From the NCBI GenBank assembly GCA_017554145.1, contig JAFZIZ010000015.1, positions 124,001 to 188,000 of the forward strand: a stretch of 64,000 nt of DNA. Reading direction: 5' to 3'. The position numbers and the translations under genes were made by a program. Under the pieces are notes generated by a model that ran no database searches, had not been told where the DNA came from, and worked only from the letters and a program-made list of their open reading frames with translations. This DNA is from Prevotella sp. GTDB taxonomy: Bacteria; Bacteroidota; Bacteroidia; Bacteroidales; Bacteroidaceae. Below, piece by piece: positions 8,969 through 17,913 of this stretch. Positions within the stretch are counted from its first letter, which is position 1; every line of letters begins with the position of its first letter.

Positions 8969-11900
8969 ATGGGGAAGAAATTATTAGTTTTAACAGCCGT
9001 CTTACTGACATCGGTGATGTCTATGATGGCGCAGGTAACGACCTCTGGCATTGGCGGTCTGGTCATGGCAGACAATGAAGAGGTTATCGGTGCAACAGTT
9101 ACTGCCAAACACATTCCCTCAGGAACCGTTTATCGTGCCGTGACGAATATCGATGGTCGTTATACCATCGCAGGTATGCGTGCCGGTGGTCCCTACGAAA
9201 TAGAGATTGCGTATATAGGCTACCAAACCAAGAAATTCTCGGATGTCCAGTTGGCACTCGGTGAGAATTCCGTCATCGACGCTACCCTGTCTGAAGGCAC
9301 AGAGATGCTAAGCGAAGTGGTCGTTAAGGGAACGGTAAACAATACCATGCGTTCCGACCGCTCAGGTGCCGTGACTAATCTGAATGCACAAGCCATGTCG
9401 GTAGTCCCCACCATTGGTCGTAACATGGCAGACCTCATGAAACTGACTCCACAGAGTAGTTCCGCCAGTGGTATGGCGATTGGTGGTGGTAACTACCGCC
9501 AGTCGAGCGTCACCATCGACGGTGCCTCTTTCAATAATGCCTTCGGTATGGGTTCTTCCCTGCTGCCTGGTGGTGGCACGCCCATCTCATTGGATGCCCT
9601 CGACCAGATGACCATCAGCCTGACCCCTTTCGATGTCCGTCATAGCGGCTTCACCGGTGGTGGTATCAATGCCGTCACGAAGAGTGGTACCAACGAGTTC
9701 AAGGGTATGGTATATACCTACCTCACCAGTACCAGTCTGAAGGGCTCACGCGTGGGTGATGTCTCACTGCCTGTTGACAATGGACATAACAATACCTACG
9801 GTCTTAACTTCGGTGGACCGATCATCAAGGATAAACTCTTCTTCTTCGTCAATGGTGAGATAGAGGATAATGTCATTACGGGACCCGGTGCCCGTGCTGG
9901 TGACGGCAGTCTTCCCTATACCTCTACCAACCACCGTCCGCAGTTGGCAGAACTCGAAGGACTCTCCAGTTACTTGCAGAAGACTTACGGGCTCACCACG
10001 GGTGCTTGGCAGGGCTATAACATCAAGACGCCTGCCTACCGTGTCCTTGCCCGTCTCGACTGGAACATCAACGAGAACCATAGCCTGAACGTCCGCTTCA
10101 CGAAGTCCAATCGTAAGGCATCCAACCCTGCCAATGCCTCCCGTTCCATCGGTGGCAACCGAGCATCAGCGATCTATGGCGGTGATGTCAACATCTATGG
10201 TATCAACTCCTACTATTCGATGGTGCCCCTCTCCAGCCGTTACTATGCCGAATACCGCTTCACCTCCTTCGCTGCTGAGTTGAACAGCACCTTCGGTAAG
10301 TTCCATAACACGCTGCGTGGCACACACTCTTTCCAAGACCAGCCACGCTCTACGGAATATGGCGACAACTACCCCATCCTCGAGATTGTGATGAACGACG
10401 GACAAGACCACTATCCCTCATGGGCAGCCACCGGTGATATCTTCACCTACGGCAACCTCGCCCAGACGAAGAACACCGTCATCACCGACGAAGTCAATGT
10501 CATGCTCGGCAAGCACAACCTCTTCGCTGGCTTGCAGTTCGAGCGTAACTCTGCCGTCAACGGCTATGCACAGGCTGCCGCTGGCTACTATGCCTTCGAG
10601 GCAACACCCGAGCAGGTGAGCAAGGGCGACTGGGCTTCCGTTTTCAGCGCACGTCCCCGTCTCTTCGGTATCACCTATGGCAACAACGACAGCCATTCGA
10701 TGTTCACCTCCGAGATGAGCACCAACCAGTGGTCGCTCTACCTGCAAGACAATATCTCTTGGTCAGAACGCTTCCGCACCTCCATTGGTGTACGTTTCGA
10801 ACTGCCGTCCTATCCTTCCCTCGACAACAACTACAACGAGGAATATTATAACATCGACTTCGGCGGACAGCATTTCCGCACCGACAACGTACCCAAGGCA
10901 AGCATCAGCGTATCGCCGCGTATCGGTTTCAACTGGGACATCACGGGCGACCGTAAGTACATCCTCCGTGGCGGTACGGGTATCTTCGTCGGTCGTATGC
11001 CGTTCGTATGGCTCATCTCTGCCGTCGGCAACTCAGGAATGGGACAGACATCGTATGTCGCCACTGGCAATTCCGATGCCATCATGCCGAAGTTCACCAT
11101 GAGTCAGGAAGAGATGCTCAAGGCCATCAACGCCACCAGCGCCACCTCTGTACCGTCAGGTCCTACCATCCTCAGTGAAGACCTCCGCATGCCGAAGACA
11201 TGGAAGACATCCCTCGCCTTCGATGCCAAACTGCCATGGGGCATCGACCTCACCCTGGAGGGCATCTTCAACAAAGACCTCAACCCCGTGGTGGTCAGCA
11301 ACAAGGATATCTACTGGGACGGCACCTCTACCGTCGACCTCGGTCATGGTGATATCCGTCACAGCATGTCATACTACGACGCCAAGCACTCCGCCTACGT
11401 CCTCGAGAACGCAGGCACCAAGGCATACTACCTCTCGCTGAGCGCCCAGTTGCGTAAGTCGTTCGACTTCGGTCTCGACCTCTCTGCCAGCTATACCTAC
11501 TCTACGGCGAAGTCATACACCGAGGGTATCGGCGACCAGGTATCTGCCGCCTATAATAGCTACCGAGCATCCATCCATGCCGTCAACGACTGGGAGACAG
11601 GTTATTCCACCTTTGTCGCACCCAACCGTCTGATCCTTGCTGCCAGTTATAAACTCAAGGAGGGCAAATACGCCACCAATACCTTCAGCATCCTCTACGA
11701 CGGCTATCAGTACGGCTACCTCGGCAACTATGCCTACAACCGCTATTCGTACACCTTCACCAAGAACGTCAACAACGACCCGTCGGCACCGGGTAACCTC
11801 ATCTACGTGCCCGCCTCCCGTCAGGAACTCAACAGTTGGGACTTCGCCGACAACGGCAAGGTCAATGGCGAGGTCTATACCGCCGATATGCAGCGTGACG

Positions 11901-12271
11901 ACTTCTGGGCATATATCCAGCAGGACGACTACCTGAAAGACCGCCTCGGTCAGTATGCCGAGCGTGGAGGTGCGAAGATGCCTTGGCATTATCAGATAGA
12001 CTTCAAGTATCTGCGTGAGATGAGCATCAAGATTGGTCAGCACCGTCATGCCCTCCAGTTAGGTCTCGACATCCTCAACCTCCCGAACTTCCTTTGCAAG
12101 GACTGGGGAGTCTTCAAGCAGATCTCGGGCAACACCCTGTTGACCTTCAAGGAAGGGAAGTACACCTATAACCTCGTCAATGGAGAGCGTCACCTCAGCA
12201 CCTCACAGAACTTCTTGGATGCAGCCTCCACCTATCAACTGATGTTCACCATCCGCTATCTGTTCAACTGA
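8969..12271 (+). CDS. Oar-like TonB-dependent receptor with carboxypeptidase-regulatory-like domain
   Basis: From ATG 8969 the product is 1100 residues with a clear signal peptide (MGKKLLVLTAVLLTSVMSMMAQ). An upstream ATG at 8942 overlaps the transporter gene by 8 bp but only adds nine residues before the signal peptide, so I prefer 8969. A carboxypeptidase-regulatory-like domain spans about 25-110 (GIGGLVMADNEEVIGATVTA). A plug follows (VVVKGTVNN to about 240), then a large barrel ending in a typical hydrophobic strand with terminal aromatic (MFTIRYLFN). It resembles Oar proteins rather than SusC: no SusD-like lipoprotein follows. The ligand is unknown. It is noticeably richer in GC than the next gene. 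Confidence 0.87.
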   Translation: MGKKLLVLTAVLLTSVMSMMAQVTTSGIGGLVMADNEEVIGATVTAKHIPSGTVYRAVTNIDGRYTIAGMRAGGPYEIEIAYIGYQTKKFSDVQLALGENSVIDATLSEGTEMLSEVVVKGTVNNTMRSDRSGAVTNLNAQAMSVVPTIGRNMADLMKLTPQSSSASGMAIGGGNYRQSSVTIDGASFNNAFGMGSSLLPGGGTPISLDALDQMTISLTPFDVRHSGFTGGGINAVTKSGTNEFKGMVYTYLTSTSLKGSRVGDVSLPVDNGHNNTYGLNFGGPIIKDKLFFFVNGEIEDNVITGPGARAGDGSLPYTSTNHRPQLAELEGLSSYLQKTYGLTTGAWQGYNIKTPAYRVLARLDWNINENHSLNVRFTKSNRKASNPANASRSIGGNRASAIYGGDVNIYGINSYYSMVPLSSRYYAEYRFTSFAAELNSTFGKFHNTLRGTHSFQDQPRSTEYGDNYPILEIVMNDGQDHYPSWAATGDIFTYGNLAQTKNTVITDEVNVMLGKHNLFAGLQFERNSAVNGYAQAAAGYYAFEATPEQVSKGDWASVFSARPRLFGITYGNNDSHSMFTSEMSTNQWSLYLQDNISWSERFRTSIGVRFELPSYPSLDNNYNEEYYNIDFGGQHFRTDNVPKASISVSPRIGFNWDITGDRKYILRGGTGIFVGRMPFVWLISAVGNSGMGQTSYVATGNSDAIMPKFTMSQEEMLKAINATSATSVPSGPTILSEDLRMPKTWKTSLAFDAKLPWGIDLTLEGIFNKDLNPVVVSNKDIYWDGTSTVDLGHGDIRHSMSYYDAKHSAYVLENAGTKAYYLSLSAQLRKSFDFGLDLSASYTYSTAKSYTEGIGDQVSAAYNSYRASIHAVNDWETGYSTFVAPNRLILAASYKLKEGKYATNTFSILYDGYQYGYLGNYAYNRYSYTFTKNVNNDPSAPGNLIYVPASRQELNSWDFADNGKVNGEVYTADMQRDDFWAYIQQDDYLKDRLGQYAERGGAKMPWHYQIDFKYLREMSIKIGQHRHALQLGLDILNLPNFLCKDWGVFKQISGNTLLTFKEGKYTYNLVNGERHLSTSQNFLDAASTYQLMFTIRYLFN

Positions 12272-12292
12272 TTTAGAAGATAAAAATATATT

Positions 12293-12328
12293 AAAACCTC
12301 TGGGAATATCGATATTCTCAGGGGTTTT
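12293..12328 (+). terminator. Terminator after the TonB-dependent receptor
   Basis: An 18-bp near-perfect inverted repeat (AAAACCTCTGGGAATATC with GATATTCTCAGGGGTTTT) contains two positions that still pair as G-U in RNA and ends in TTTTG. It lies 21 bp after the receptor stop. Confidence 0.75.
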
Positions 12329-12374
12329 GTATATTATGCCCCCTCCTCATATTGGACGTTTCGTTTTTTTCACC

Positions 12375-12382
12375 TACCTTTG
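12375..12382 (+). promoter_or_regulatory. -7 promoter box (TACCTTTG) 4 bp before a GTG start
   Basis: Perfect TAnnTTTG box. Only four bases separate it from GTG 12387, so the transcript would begin at or next to the start codon. Confidence 0.6.
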
Positions 12383-12386
12383 CACC

Positions 12387-14384
12387 GTGTTAAGACGATT
12401 ATTTTTTATCATTTCATTGTTCTCTTTGACATGTAACGCTCAGAATACAAACGATTGGCAAGAGAATTTACGTCAGTGGATAGAAAGAGAAAACGTAGAA
12501 TCCTCTTCCGTTGAGAACTTTTTCGATGTCTTGTCTGAAAAAGCAGAGCATCCTATCAACTTGAATCATACTACACGAGAGGAATTGGAGCTATTGCCTT
12601 TCCTTACGACTCAGCAAATAGAACAACTATTAGAGTATATCAATCGCTACGGACCCATGCGTTCCTTTGGCGAGTTGATAATGCTGACGACTCTTGACCT
12701 GGAGCGTCGGCAACTACTGAAAAATTTTGTCTACATTGGGGATTCTCCTCAGAAAGACAACAAACTTAGACTTAATTCCATATTCAAATATGGCAAACAA
12801 CAAATAATGTTCACAGGGAGGATTCCTATGTATGAACGTAGAGGAGATAAAAAGGGCTATTTGGGTTATCCTTATCGTCACACCCTTCGTTATCAGTTCA
12901 ACTACCACGAACGAGTAAAATTTGGATTAACAGGCGCACAGGATGCTGGCGAGCCTTTCTTCTCCAATAATAACATGTTGGGCTATGATCATTATTCTTA
13001 CTATCTGCAACTGAAAGACATTGGACGGATTGAGAATCTTTGCTTGGGTATGTACCAAGTGCAACTTGGTATGGGGCTTATCATTAACGGAGGTTTCTTT
13101 CTCGGCAAAAATGCCACCTTGCAGTCGATGGGGTGTACTACTGCAACACTGCGCGTTCATTCTTCCCGTACTACAGAAGGATATCTGCAAGGAGTTGCCG
13201 CAACCTTCCGATTGGGCAAACAATGGAGAATAACTTCCTTTGCCTCCTATCGTTCTTTAGATGCTACCCTTAATAAAGACGGAACTGTAAAGACTTTACT
13301 CTCTTCCAATTATCATCGTACACCTACAGAGATTGAAAAGAAGAACAATACCCATGAATATGACTTGGGAGGCTGTATCGAATGGCGTAAAGGAACTTTT
13401 TATACTTGTACTAATATACTCTATACACGCTTAGACAGACAATTGCATCCCCCCAAGGAAAACACTCCTTATCGACGTTATACAGCAGAAGGGAATGACT
13501 TTATAAATATGAGTATCGACTATGGCTATACGAATACCAAACTCTCATTTTCTGGGGAGACAGCAATCAATCGTCTGGGAGCACTTGCTACCATCCATCA
13601 ACTCAGTTATCGATTAAATCCTCAACTGACTTTGATAGCCCTTCATCGCTATTATGACAAGAAATATACCGCCCTTCATGCTAAAAGTTTCAGCGAAGGT
13701 TCTAGTATTCAGAATGAACATGGCGTCTATGGCGGACTTTCTTGGCAACCCTTTAATAATTTGACATTCAATTGGTATGCCGACTATGCTCATTTTGCAT
13801 GGAAACGCTATCAGGTGAGTTTGCCCAGCGATGCTTTTGATACCATGATTCTCGCGCGTTCTTTATTAAATAATAAGTGGAGGATAGAAGGTCGTTACCG
13901 TTTGCATATCCGACAGAAAGACAATCAAGAGAAAACCATGCTACTGAATTGTATAGAACAACAGGTACGCCTGGTACTCAACTATGATTCTCCTTTCAAT
14001 CTCTCATTAAAAACACAGTTTGACGGTATTTCCGTTGCCTATAAAGAAAAAGACAGGGGATGGATGCTTTCTGAAAAGGCGGTATATACCTGGCGATGGC
14101 TTCAATTTTCAGCTAATGTCGCTTATTTCCATACGGACAATTACGAGAGTCGTCTCTACCAATACGAGCGTTCTTTGCTTTATGATTTCTCGTCGTTGAT
14201 GCTTTATGGAAAAGGACTGAGGTATGCATTGATGACACGGGCAGATTTAGGGAAACACCTTATGCTGATAGCGAAAATGGGAGTGACTGACTATTTCGAC
14301 CGTCGCGTGATTTCAAGTGGACAACAGCAAATCGATGGCTCTTCGATGGCTGATATTGATATCCAAATCCGATACAAACTCTAA
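12387..14384 (+). CDS. Secreted helix-hairpin-helix protein with beta-barrel-like body
   Basis: From GTG 12387 the product is about 665 residues beginning with a signal peptide (RRLFFIISLFSLTCNAQ). ATG 12336 is an alternative start but would place the TACCTTTG promoter inside the gene. Residues about 35-100 carry two ComEA-like helix-hairpin-helix motifs (NLNHTTREELELLPFLTTQQIEQLLEYI and GPMRSFGELIML). The remaining 550 residues have regular alternating aromatic strands and end with DIQIRYKL, as in outer membrane barrels. Such HHH proteins are widespread in Bacteroidota with no established role; DNA contact outside the cytoplasm is an inference. Its 3' end overlaps the convergent glycosyltransferase gene by 4 bp. 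Confidence 0.75.
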   Translation: MLRRLFFIISLFSLTCNAQNTNDWQENLRQWIERENVESSSVENFFDVLSEKAEHPINLNHTTREELELLPFLTTQQIEQLLEYINRYGPMRSFGELIMLTTLDLERRQLLKNFVYIGDSPQKDNKLRLNSIFKYGKQQIMFTGRIPMYERRGDKKGYLGYPYRHTLRYQFNYHERVKFGLTGAQDAGEPFFSNNNMLGYDHYSYYLQLKDIGRIENLCLGMYQVQLGMGLIINGGFFLGKNATLQSMGCTTATLRVHSSRTTEGYLQGVAATFRLGKQWRITSFASYRSLDATLNKDGTVKTLLSSNYHRTPTEIEKKNNTHEYDLGGCIEWRKGTFYTCTNILYTRLDRQLHPPKENTPYRRYTAEGNDFINMSIDYGYTNTKLSFSGETAINRLGALATIHQLSYRLNPQLTLIALHRYYDKKYTALHAKSFSEGSSIQNEHGVYGGLSWQPFNNLTFNWYADYAHFAWKRYQVSLPSDAFDTMILARSLLNNKWRIEGRYRLHIRQKDNQEKTMLLNCIEQQVRLVLNYDSPFNLSLKTQFDGISVAYKEKDRGWMLSEKAVYTWRWLQFSANVAYFHTDNYESRLYQYERSLLYDFSSLMLYGKGLRYALMTRADLGKHLMLIAKMGVTDYFDRRVISSGQQQIDGSSMADIDIQIRYKL

Positions 14385-15529
14385 ACCAACTCTTTGTATA
14401 ATTCGAGGACTTGGGCGGCGACATCGAGACCGCGGAAGCGCTGGATATACTCTTGACTGAGGCGGATGCGTTCGTCACGACCTGCGGAGCCCTTCAAGAC
14501 CGCCTGCAAGGCTTCTGCCATGCCTTCGACATTGTCGGGGTCGACATACAGACAGGCGGGACCGCCTGCTTCCTCTAAACAGGAACCACTACAGGCTACA
14601 ACGGGCAGACCTGCGGCGATGGCTTCGATAATAGGTATGCCAAAACCTTCGTAACGGGAGGGATAGACAAAGGCTTCTGCGAGATGGTAGATGACGGCAA
14701 GGTCGTCGTCAGGGACTCCACTCAACAGGTGGAGCCTGTCGCTCTGGGGGAGTTCCTTCGCATAGGGTGTCTGACGCCCTACGGCTACGAGATGAAGGTC
14801 TGGTGGTAACAGGGGCAGGGCTTCGGCGGCGAGGCGGAGATTCTTACGGCGCTCGATGGTGCCGACATTCAGGATGAAACGGTCGGGCAACAGATAACGC
14901 TGTCGGACAGTGGCGACACGGGCGGCATCGACAGCCTCGGAGAAACGGGGCGAACAACTCTGATAGATGACGCGGATACGGTCGTCGTTGATATGTCCTA
15001 ACTCGATGATGTCTTGTTTGGTACGCTCACTGATGGCAATGATAAGGTCGGCTTCTTGGATGGTCTTGCGGAACTTCCATTCGTAGATCTTCGTGTCTAT
15101 CCAGTGGTAGTATTCGGGATGGCGCATGAAAATCAAATCGTGGATGGTGACGACACTCTTGATGCCTGCCTTGCGAAGACCGATAGGCAGTTCGCCTGAT
15201 AGTCCATGATAGATTTGCACTTCTTGGCGCTTCAAGTCATTTACAATGCCGTGGCTACGCCAGTAAGAATTGAAGAATGGAAGAATTGAAGAATTGAAAA
15301 TTGACCTTCGACCTTTGACCTTCGACCTTTGACCTTGTGGGTAGTGGAAGTGGGCACCTTCGATGATTTGGCTGCGGAGGTCGTCGCGACCTTCGTCGGG
15401 GGCATAGAGGTGGATATCTATGTCTTCGCCCTTACGGATAAGGTCGTTGACCAAGGTGCGTCCGTAACTTCCCAACCCCGTTCCGTTACGCACAATACGC
15501 TTCGCATCAAAACCAACTTTCAATTTCAT
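14381..15529 (-). CDS. Glycosyltransferase family 4 (GT-B)
   Basis: This 382-residue GT-B enzyme has the GT4 donor-site pattern: FVYPSRYEGFGIPIIEAIAAGLPVV near 290-315 with the EX7E glutamates, and RYLLPDRFILNVGTIERRKNLRLA at about 205-228. It should transfer a sugar from a nucleotide-sugar to a surface glycan intermediate. Residues about 65-88 are encoded by a 69-bp composite repeat array (QRSKVKG, then FNSS and FFNS), which looks like an in-frame insertion in the N-terminal domain. The TATCTTTG box ends 5 bp before the ATG, so the mRNA is nearly leaderless. It is the left edge of the glycan cluster. Confidence 0.88.
   Translation of the reverse strand: MKLKVGFDAKRIVRNGTGLGSYGRTLVNDLIRKGEDIDIHLYAPDEGRDDLRSQIIEGAHFHYPQGQRSKVKGRRSIFNSSILPFFNSYWRSHGIVNDLKRQEVQIYHGLSGELPIGLRKAGIKSVVTIHDLIFMRHPEYYHWIDTKIYEWKFRKTIQEADLIIAISERTKQDIIELGHINDDRIRVIYQSCSPRFSEAVDAARVATVRQRYLLPDRFILNVGTIERRKNLRLAAEALPLLPPDLHLVAVGRQTPYAKELPQSDRLHLLSGVPDDDLAVIYHLAEAFVYPSRYEGFGIPIIEAIAAGLPVVACSGSCLEEAGGPACLYVDPDNVEGMAEALQAVLKGSAGRDERIRLSQEYIQRFRGLDVAAQVLELYKELV
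15267..15335. repeat. Composite in-frame array: four octamers plus five heptamers
   Basis: Four 8-bp units (GAATTGAA, one variant GAATGGAA; 15267-15298) are followed after AA by five 7-bp units alternating TTGACCT and TCGACCT (15301-15335). The total is 69 bp, a multiple of three, inside the GT4 gene. It joins two families that occur separately elsewhere (20613-20636; 19104-19159). Confidence 0.9.
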
Positions 15530-15534
15530 GTCTG

Positions 15535-15542
15535 CAAAGATA
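15535..15542 (-). promoter_or_regulatory. -7 promoter box (TATCTTTG) of the GT4 gene
   Basis: Perfect box on the minus strand, five bases upstream of the ATG at 15529. Confidence 0.6.
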
Positions 15543-15553
15543 ATGAAATTAAT

Positions 15554-15615
15554 AAAGGTAAAAAAGTAAAAAGGTAAAAAAGTAAAGGTAAAAAGGTAAA
15601 AGGGTAAAAAAGTAA
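15554..15615. repeat. Octamer array, AAAGGTAA/AAAAGTAA family (8 units)
   Basis: Seven 8-bp units and one 6-bp unit, alternating AAAGGTAA and AAAAGTAA, fill the gap between the divergent promoters of the GT4 gene and gtrA. It is the longest octamer array in the window. Confidence 0.85.
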
Positions 15616-15626
15616 AAAGATTTTTG

Positions 15627-15634
15627 TATCTTTG
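15627..15634 (+). promoter_or_regulatory. -7 promoter box (TATCTTTG) of the gtrA operon
   Basis: Perfect box 24 bp before ATG 15659. It overlaps a TTG at 15632, which rules that TTG out as the start. Confidence 0.65.
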
Positions 15635-15658
15635 CGGCGAAATATTTCAGAACAAGGA

Positions 15659-16099
15659 ATGAAGAGCGTTAGGGAAGTCGTAGAGGCGGTAGAGAAGAAG
15701 AACGGGACGAGGCAGTTCGTGCGGTTCTGTATCAACGGCGTTATTGCTGCTGCCATCCACTATGCAGTCTATTTCCTGTTGCAGTTTTGGATTGACCTGA
15801 ATATCTCGTACACGGTGGGCTATCTCGTGAGTTTCGTGTATAACTTCTTCGCCACCAACTACTTTACGTTCCATACGACACCGACGTGGAAGAACTTCAT
15901 GGGCTTTGCAGGTAGTCATGGGGTGAACTACGTGTTGCACATCGTGTTGTTTATTGTCTTCATCCATTTGGGTGTCCACCGACTGATTGCCCCGCCATTG
16001 GTGATGCTGGTGGCGATGATTGTGCAATTCACGATTTTGCGCTTCGTTTTTGTGAAATGGGGAAATAATTCGAAAAAAAATAGTAATTTTGCACCATGA
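15659..16099 (+). CDS. GtrA family membrane protein (polyprenyl-linked sugar flippase)
   Basis: The 146-residue protein has four hydrophobic segments and the GtrA pattern (RFCINGVIAAAIHYAVYF, then SYTVGYLVSFVYNFFATNYFTF, where the N-FF-x-N-xxxTF motif is diagnostic). GtrA proteins are thought to flip undecaprenyl-phosphate-bound sugars across the inner membrane. I start at ATG 15659 because the in-frame TTG 27 bp upstream lies inside the promoter box. The stop overlaps the deacetylase ATG (ATGA), so the two are translationally coupled. With the GtrB-like GT2 and GT87 genes it forms a Gtr-like set. Confidence 0.85.
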   Translation: MKSVREVVEAVEKKNGTRQFVRFCINGVIAAAIHYAVYFLLQFWIDLNISYTVGYLVSFVYNFFATNYFTFHTTPTWKNFMGFAGSHGVNYVLHIVLFIVFIHLGVHRLIAPPLVMLVAMIVQFTILRFVFVKWGNNSKKNSNFAP

Positions 16100-16893
16100 T
16101 ACTACTGAGTTTTGATACGGAAGAGTTTGACGTGCCTCGTGAGCATGGCGTGGATTTCTCGTTGGAAGAAGGCATGAAAGTGTCTGTCGAGGGTACGAAC
16201 CGTATTCTGGATGTACTGAAACAAAATGACGTGAAGGCGACGTTCTTCTGTACGGGAAACTTCGCAGAGAATGCCCTCGAGGTGATGCAGCGTATCATGG
16301 ACGAAGGGCATGAGGTGGCATGTCATGGTGTTGACCACTGGCAACCGAAAGAGACAGACTTTGCGGAGTCGAAGGAGATTGTGGAGCGTGTCTGCGGTCG
16401 AAAGGTCTATGGATACCGTCAGCCTCGTATGTTTCCTGTCAGTGACAGCGAGATAGCGCGAGTGGGCTATACCTACAACTCGTCGCTGAATCCTGCTTTT
16501 ATCCCCGGGCGTTATATGCATCTGACGGCACCGCGTACGTGGTTTATGAAGGGCGATGTGATGCAGATACCTGCATCGGTGAGTCCTTGGATTCGTTTCC
16601 CGTTGTTCTGGCTTTCCTTACATAACCTGCCAGAAGGTCTCTACCACTGGCTGGTACGTCGCACCCTGAAGCATGACGGCTATTTCGTGACGTATTTCCA
16701 CCCTTGGGAATTCTACGACCTGAAGGAGCATCCCGAGTTCAAGATGCCGTTTATCATCAAGAACCATAGCGGTAAGCAGATGATGGGGCGACTGGACAAC
16801 CTGATTAAGATGCTGAAGGGAAAAGAGCAACAGTTTACCACATTTTCAAACTTCGTTGAAAATGTGGAATGTGGAATGTGGAATGTGGAATGA
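16096..16893 (+). CDS. Polysaccharide deacetylase (NodB-type) family protein
   Basis: The 265-residue protein has the NodB motifs: LSFDTEEFDV at the N-terminus (catalytic/metal Asp), TFFCTGNFAE near 50, HEVACHGVDHW near 74-84 (HxxxH-type metal ligands), RQPRMF near 112 and YFHPWEFYD near 200. It should remove an N- or O-acyl group from a sugar, possibly a lipid-linked intermediate as ArnD does. Between gtrA and a GtrB/ArnC-like GT2, a role on an undecaprenyl-linked sugar is a reasonable inference. The last residues (VECGMWNVE) and the stop TGA are supplied by a heptamer array, so the original C-terminus may have been altered. Confidence 0.85.
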   Translation: MILLSFDTEEFDVPREHGVDFSLEEGMKVSVEGTNRILDVLKQNDVKATFFCTGNFAENALEVMQRIMDEGHEVACHGVDHWQPKETDFAESKEIVERVCGRKVYGYRQPRMFPVSDSEIARVGYTYNSSLNPAFIPGRYMHLTAPRTWFMKGDVMQIPASVSPWIRFPLFWLSLHNLPEGLYHWLVRRTLKHDGYFVTYFHPWEFYDLKEHPEFKMPFIIKNHSGKQMMGRLDNLIKMLKGKEQQFTTFSNFVENVECGMWNVE

Positions 16894-16942
16894 GGACTGT
16901 GGAATGAGGAATAATTCAACACTCAACATTCAAAACTCAACA
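16863..16942. repeat. Two heptamer blocks of one family in opposite orientation
   Basis: Seven units of TGTGGAA/TGAGGAA (16863-16911) overlap the end of the deacetylase gene. After a TAA spacer, four units of TTCAACA/CTCAACA (16915-16942) follow, which are the reverse complement of the TGTTGAA/TGTTGAG form seen at 21042-21083. The two blocks could pair as an imperfect hairpin just after the stop codon. Confidence 0.88.
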
Positions 16943-16971
16943 TTAAATTTTGTTTAAAAATTAAAGACGAT

Positions 16972-17913
16972 ATGATACGATTAGCAACTGTTTCACCCTG
17001 CTATAACGAAGAGGAAGTGCTGCGCCACTCTGCCGAGCGGTTGACGGCTCTCTTTCAGCGGATGATGGACGAAGGTCTCATCAGCAAGGACAGTATGATG
17101 GTCTTTGTGAATGACGGCAGTAAAGACCGTACGTGGGACATCATCAGTGAACTGCATCAAGAGAATCCTCTGGTGCGAGGCATTAACCTGGCTCGTAATG
17201 TAGGTCATCAGAATGCGATTATGGCAGGTATGATGACAGCCAAGGAATGGGCAGATGCCGTGGTTACCATCGATGCCGACCTGCAGGATGACATCGAGTG
17301 TATCCCTCAGATGGTGAGACACTTCGAGGAAGGCAATGATATCGTCTATGGCGTGAAGGTGTCACGTAAGGCAGACCCGCTGATGAAACGTATGTCAGCG
17401 ACAGCATTCTATAAGTTACAGAGTTCGATGGGTGTGGAGAGTGTGTATAACCACGCCGACTTCCGACTGATGAGCAAGCGCTCACTGGATATGCTGGCAG
17501 GTTTTGAGGAGCGTAACCTCTATCTGCGTGGTTTGATACCGATGATTGGACTTCCCTCGACAACCGTCGATGATGTCATCAGTGAGCGACAGGCAGGCAA
17601 GTCGAAATACACGTTACACAAGATGCTCAGTCTCGCCATGGATGGCATCACGTCTTTCAGTACCCGTCCTATGCAGGCCATCCTGTATATGGGTGTGGTC
17701 TTCCTGATCATCGCCTTCTGCATCGGTATCTACGTGGTACATGCCTTAGTGACGGGAACGGCAGTACCCGGTTGGTCGTCCTTGATTCTCTCTATCTGGC
17801 TGGTAGGTGGTTTCATCCTGATTTCCTTAGGCATCACCGGCACTTATATCGGTAAGATATACAAGGAAGTGAAACGTAGACCGCTATACAATATTCAAGA
17901 GATATTGAAATGA
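16972..17913 (+). CDS. Glycosyltransferase family 2, GtrB/ArnC/DPM1-like
   Basis: The 313-residue protein has a GT-A domain (VSPCYNEEEVL at the N-terminus, VNDGSKDRTW near 46, DADLQDDIECIP near 101) and two C-terminal membrane helices (about 235-260 and 268-293). The motif QAGKSKYTLHKMLSLAMDGITSFSTRP before the helices is characteristic of polyprenyl-phosphate glycosyltransferases. It most likely makes an undecaprenyl-phosphate sugar for the GT87 enzyme downstream, with GtrA as flippase. Its TGA stop is the first three bases of a heptamer unit. Confidence 0.88.
   Translation: MIRLATVSPCYNEEEVLRHSAERLTALFQRMMDEGLISKDSMMVFVNDGSKDRTWDIISELHQENPLVRGINLARNVGHQNAIMAGMMTAKEWADAVVTIDADLQDDIECIPQMVRHFEEGNDIVYGVKVSRKADPLMKRMSATAFYKLQSSMGVESVYNHADFRLMSKRSLDMLAGFEERNLYLRGLIPMIGLPSTTVDDVISERQAGKSKYTLHKMLSLAMDGITSFSTRPMQAILYMGVVFLIIAFCIGIYVVHALVTGTAVPGWSSLILSIWLVGGFILISLGITGTYIGKIYKEVKRRPLYNIQEILK

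Noticed and set aside
7816-9114. A 432-codon open frame on the minus strand, opposite the Na/Pi transporter and start of the TonB receptor
   Set aside because: The translation is low-complexity (rich in D, L, V, H), has no recognisable motif or promoter, and mirrors the codon bias of two clear genes on the plus strand.
11513-12049. A 178-codon minus-strand frame inside the TonB-dependent receptor gene
   Set aside because: Antisense shadow of a GC-biased coding sequence; no family resemblance and no start signal.
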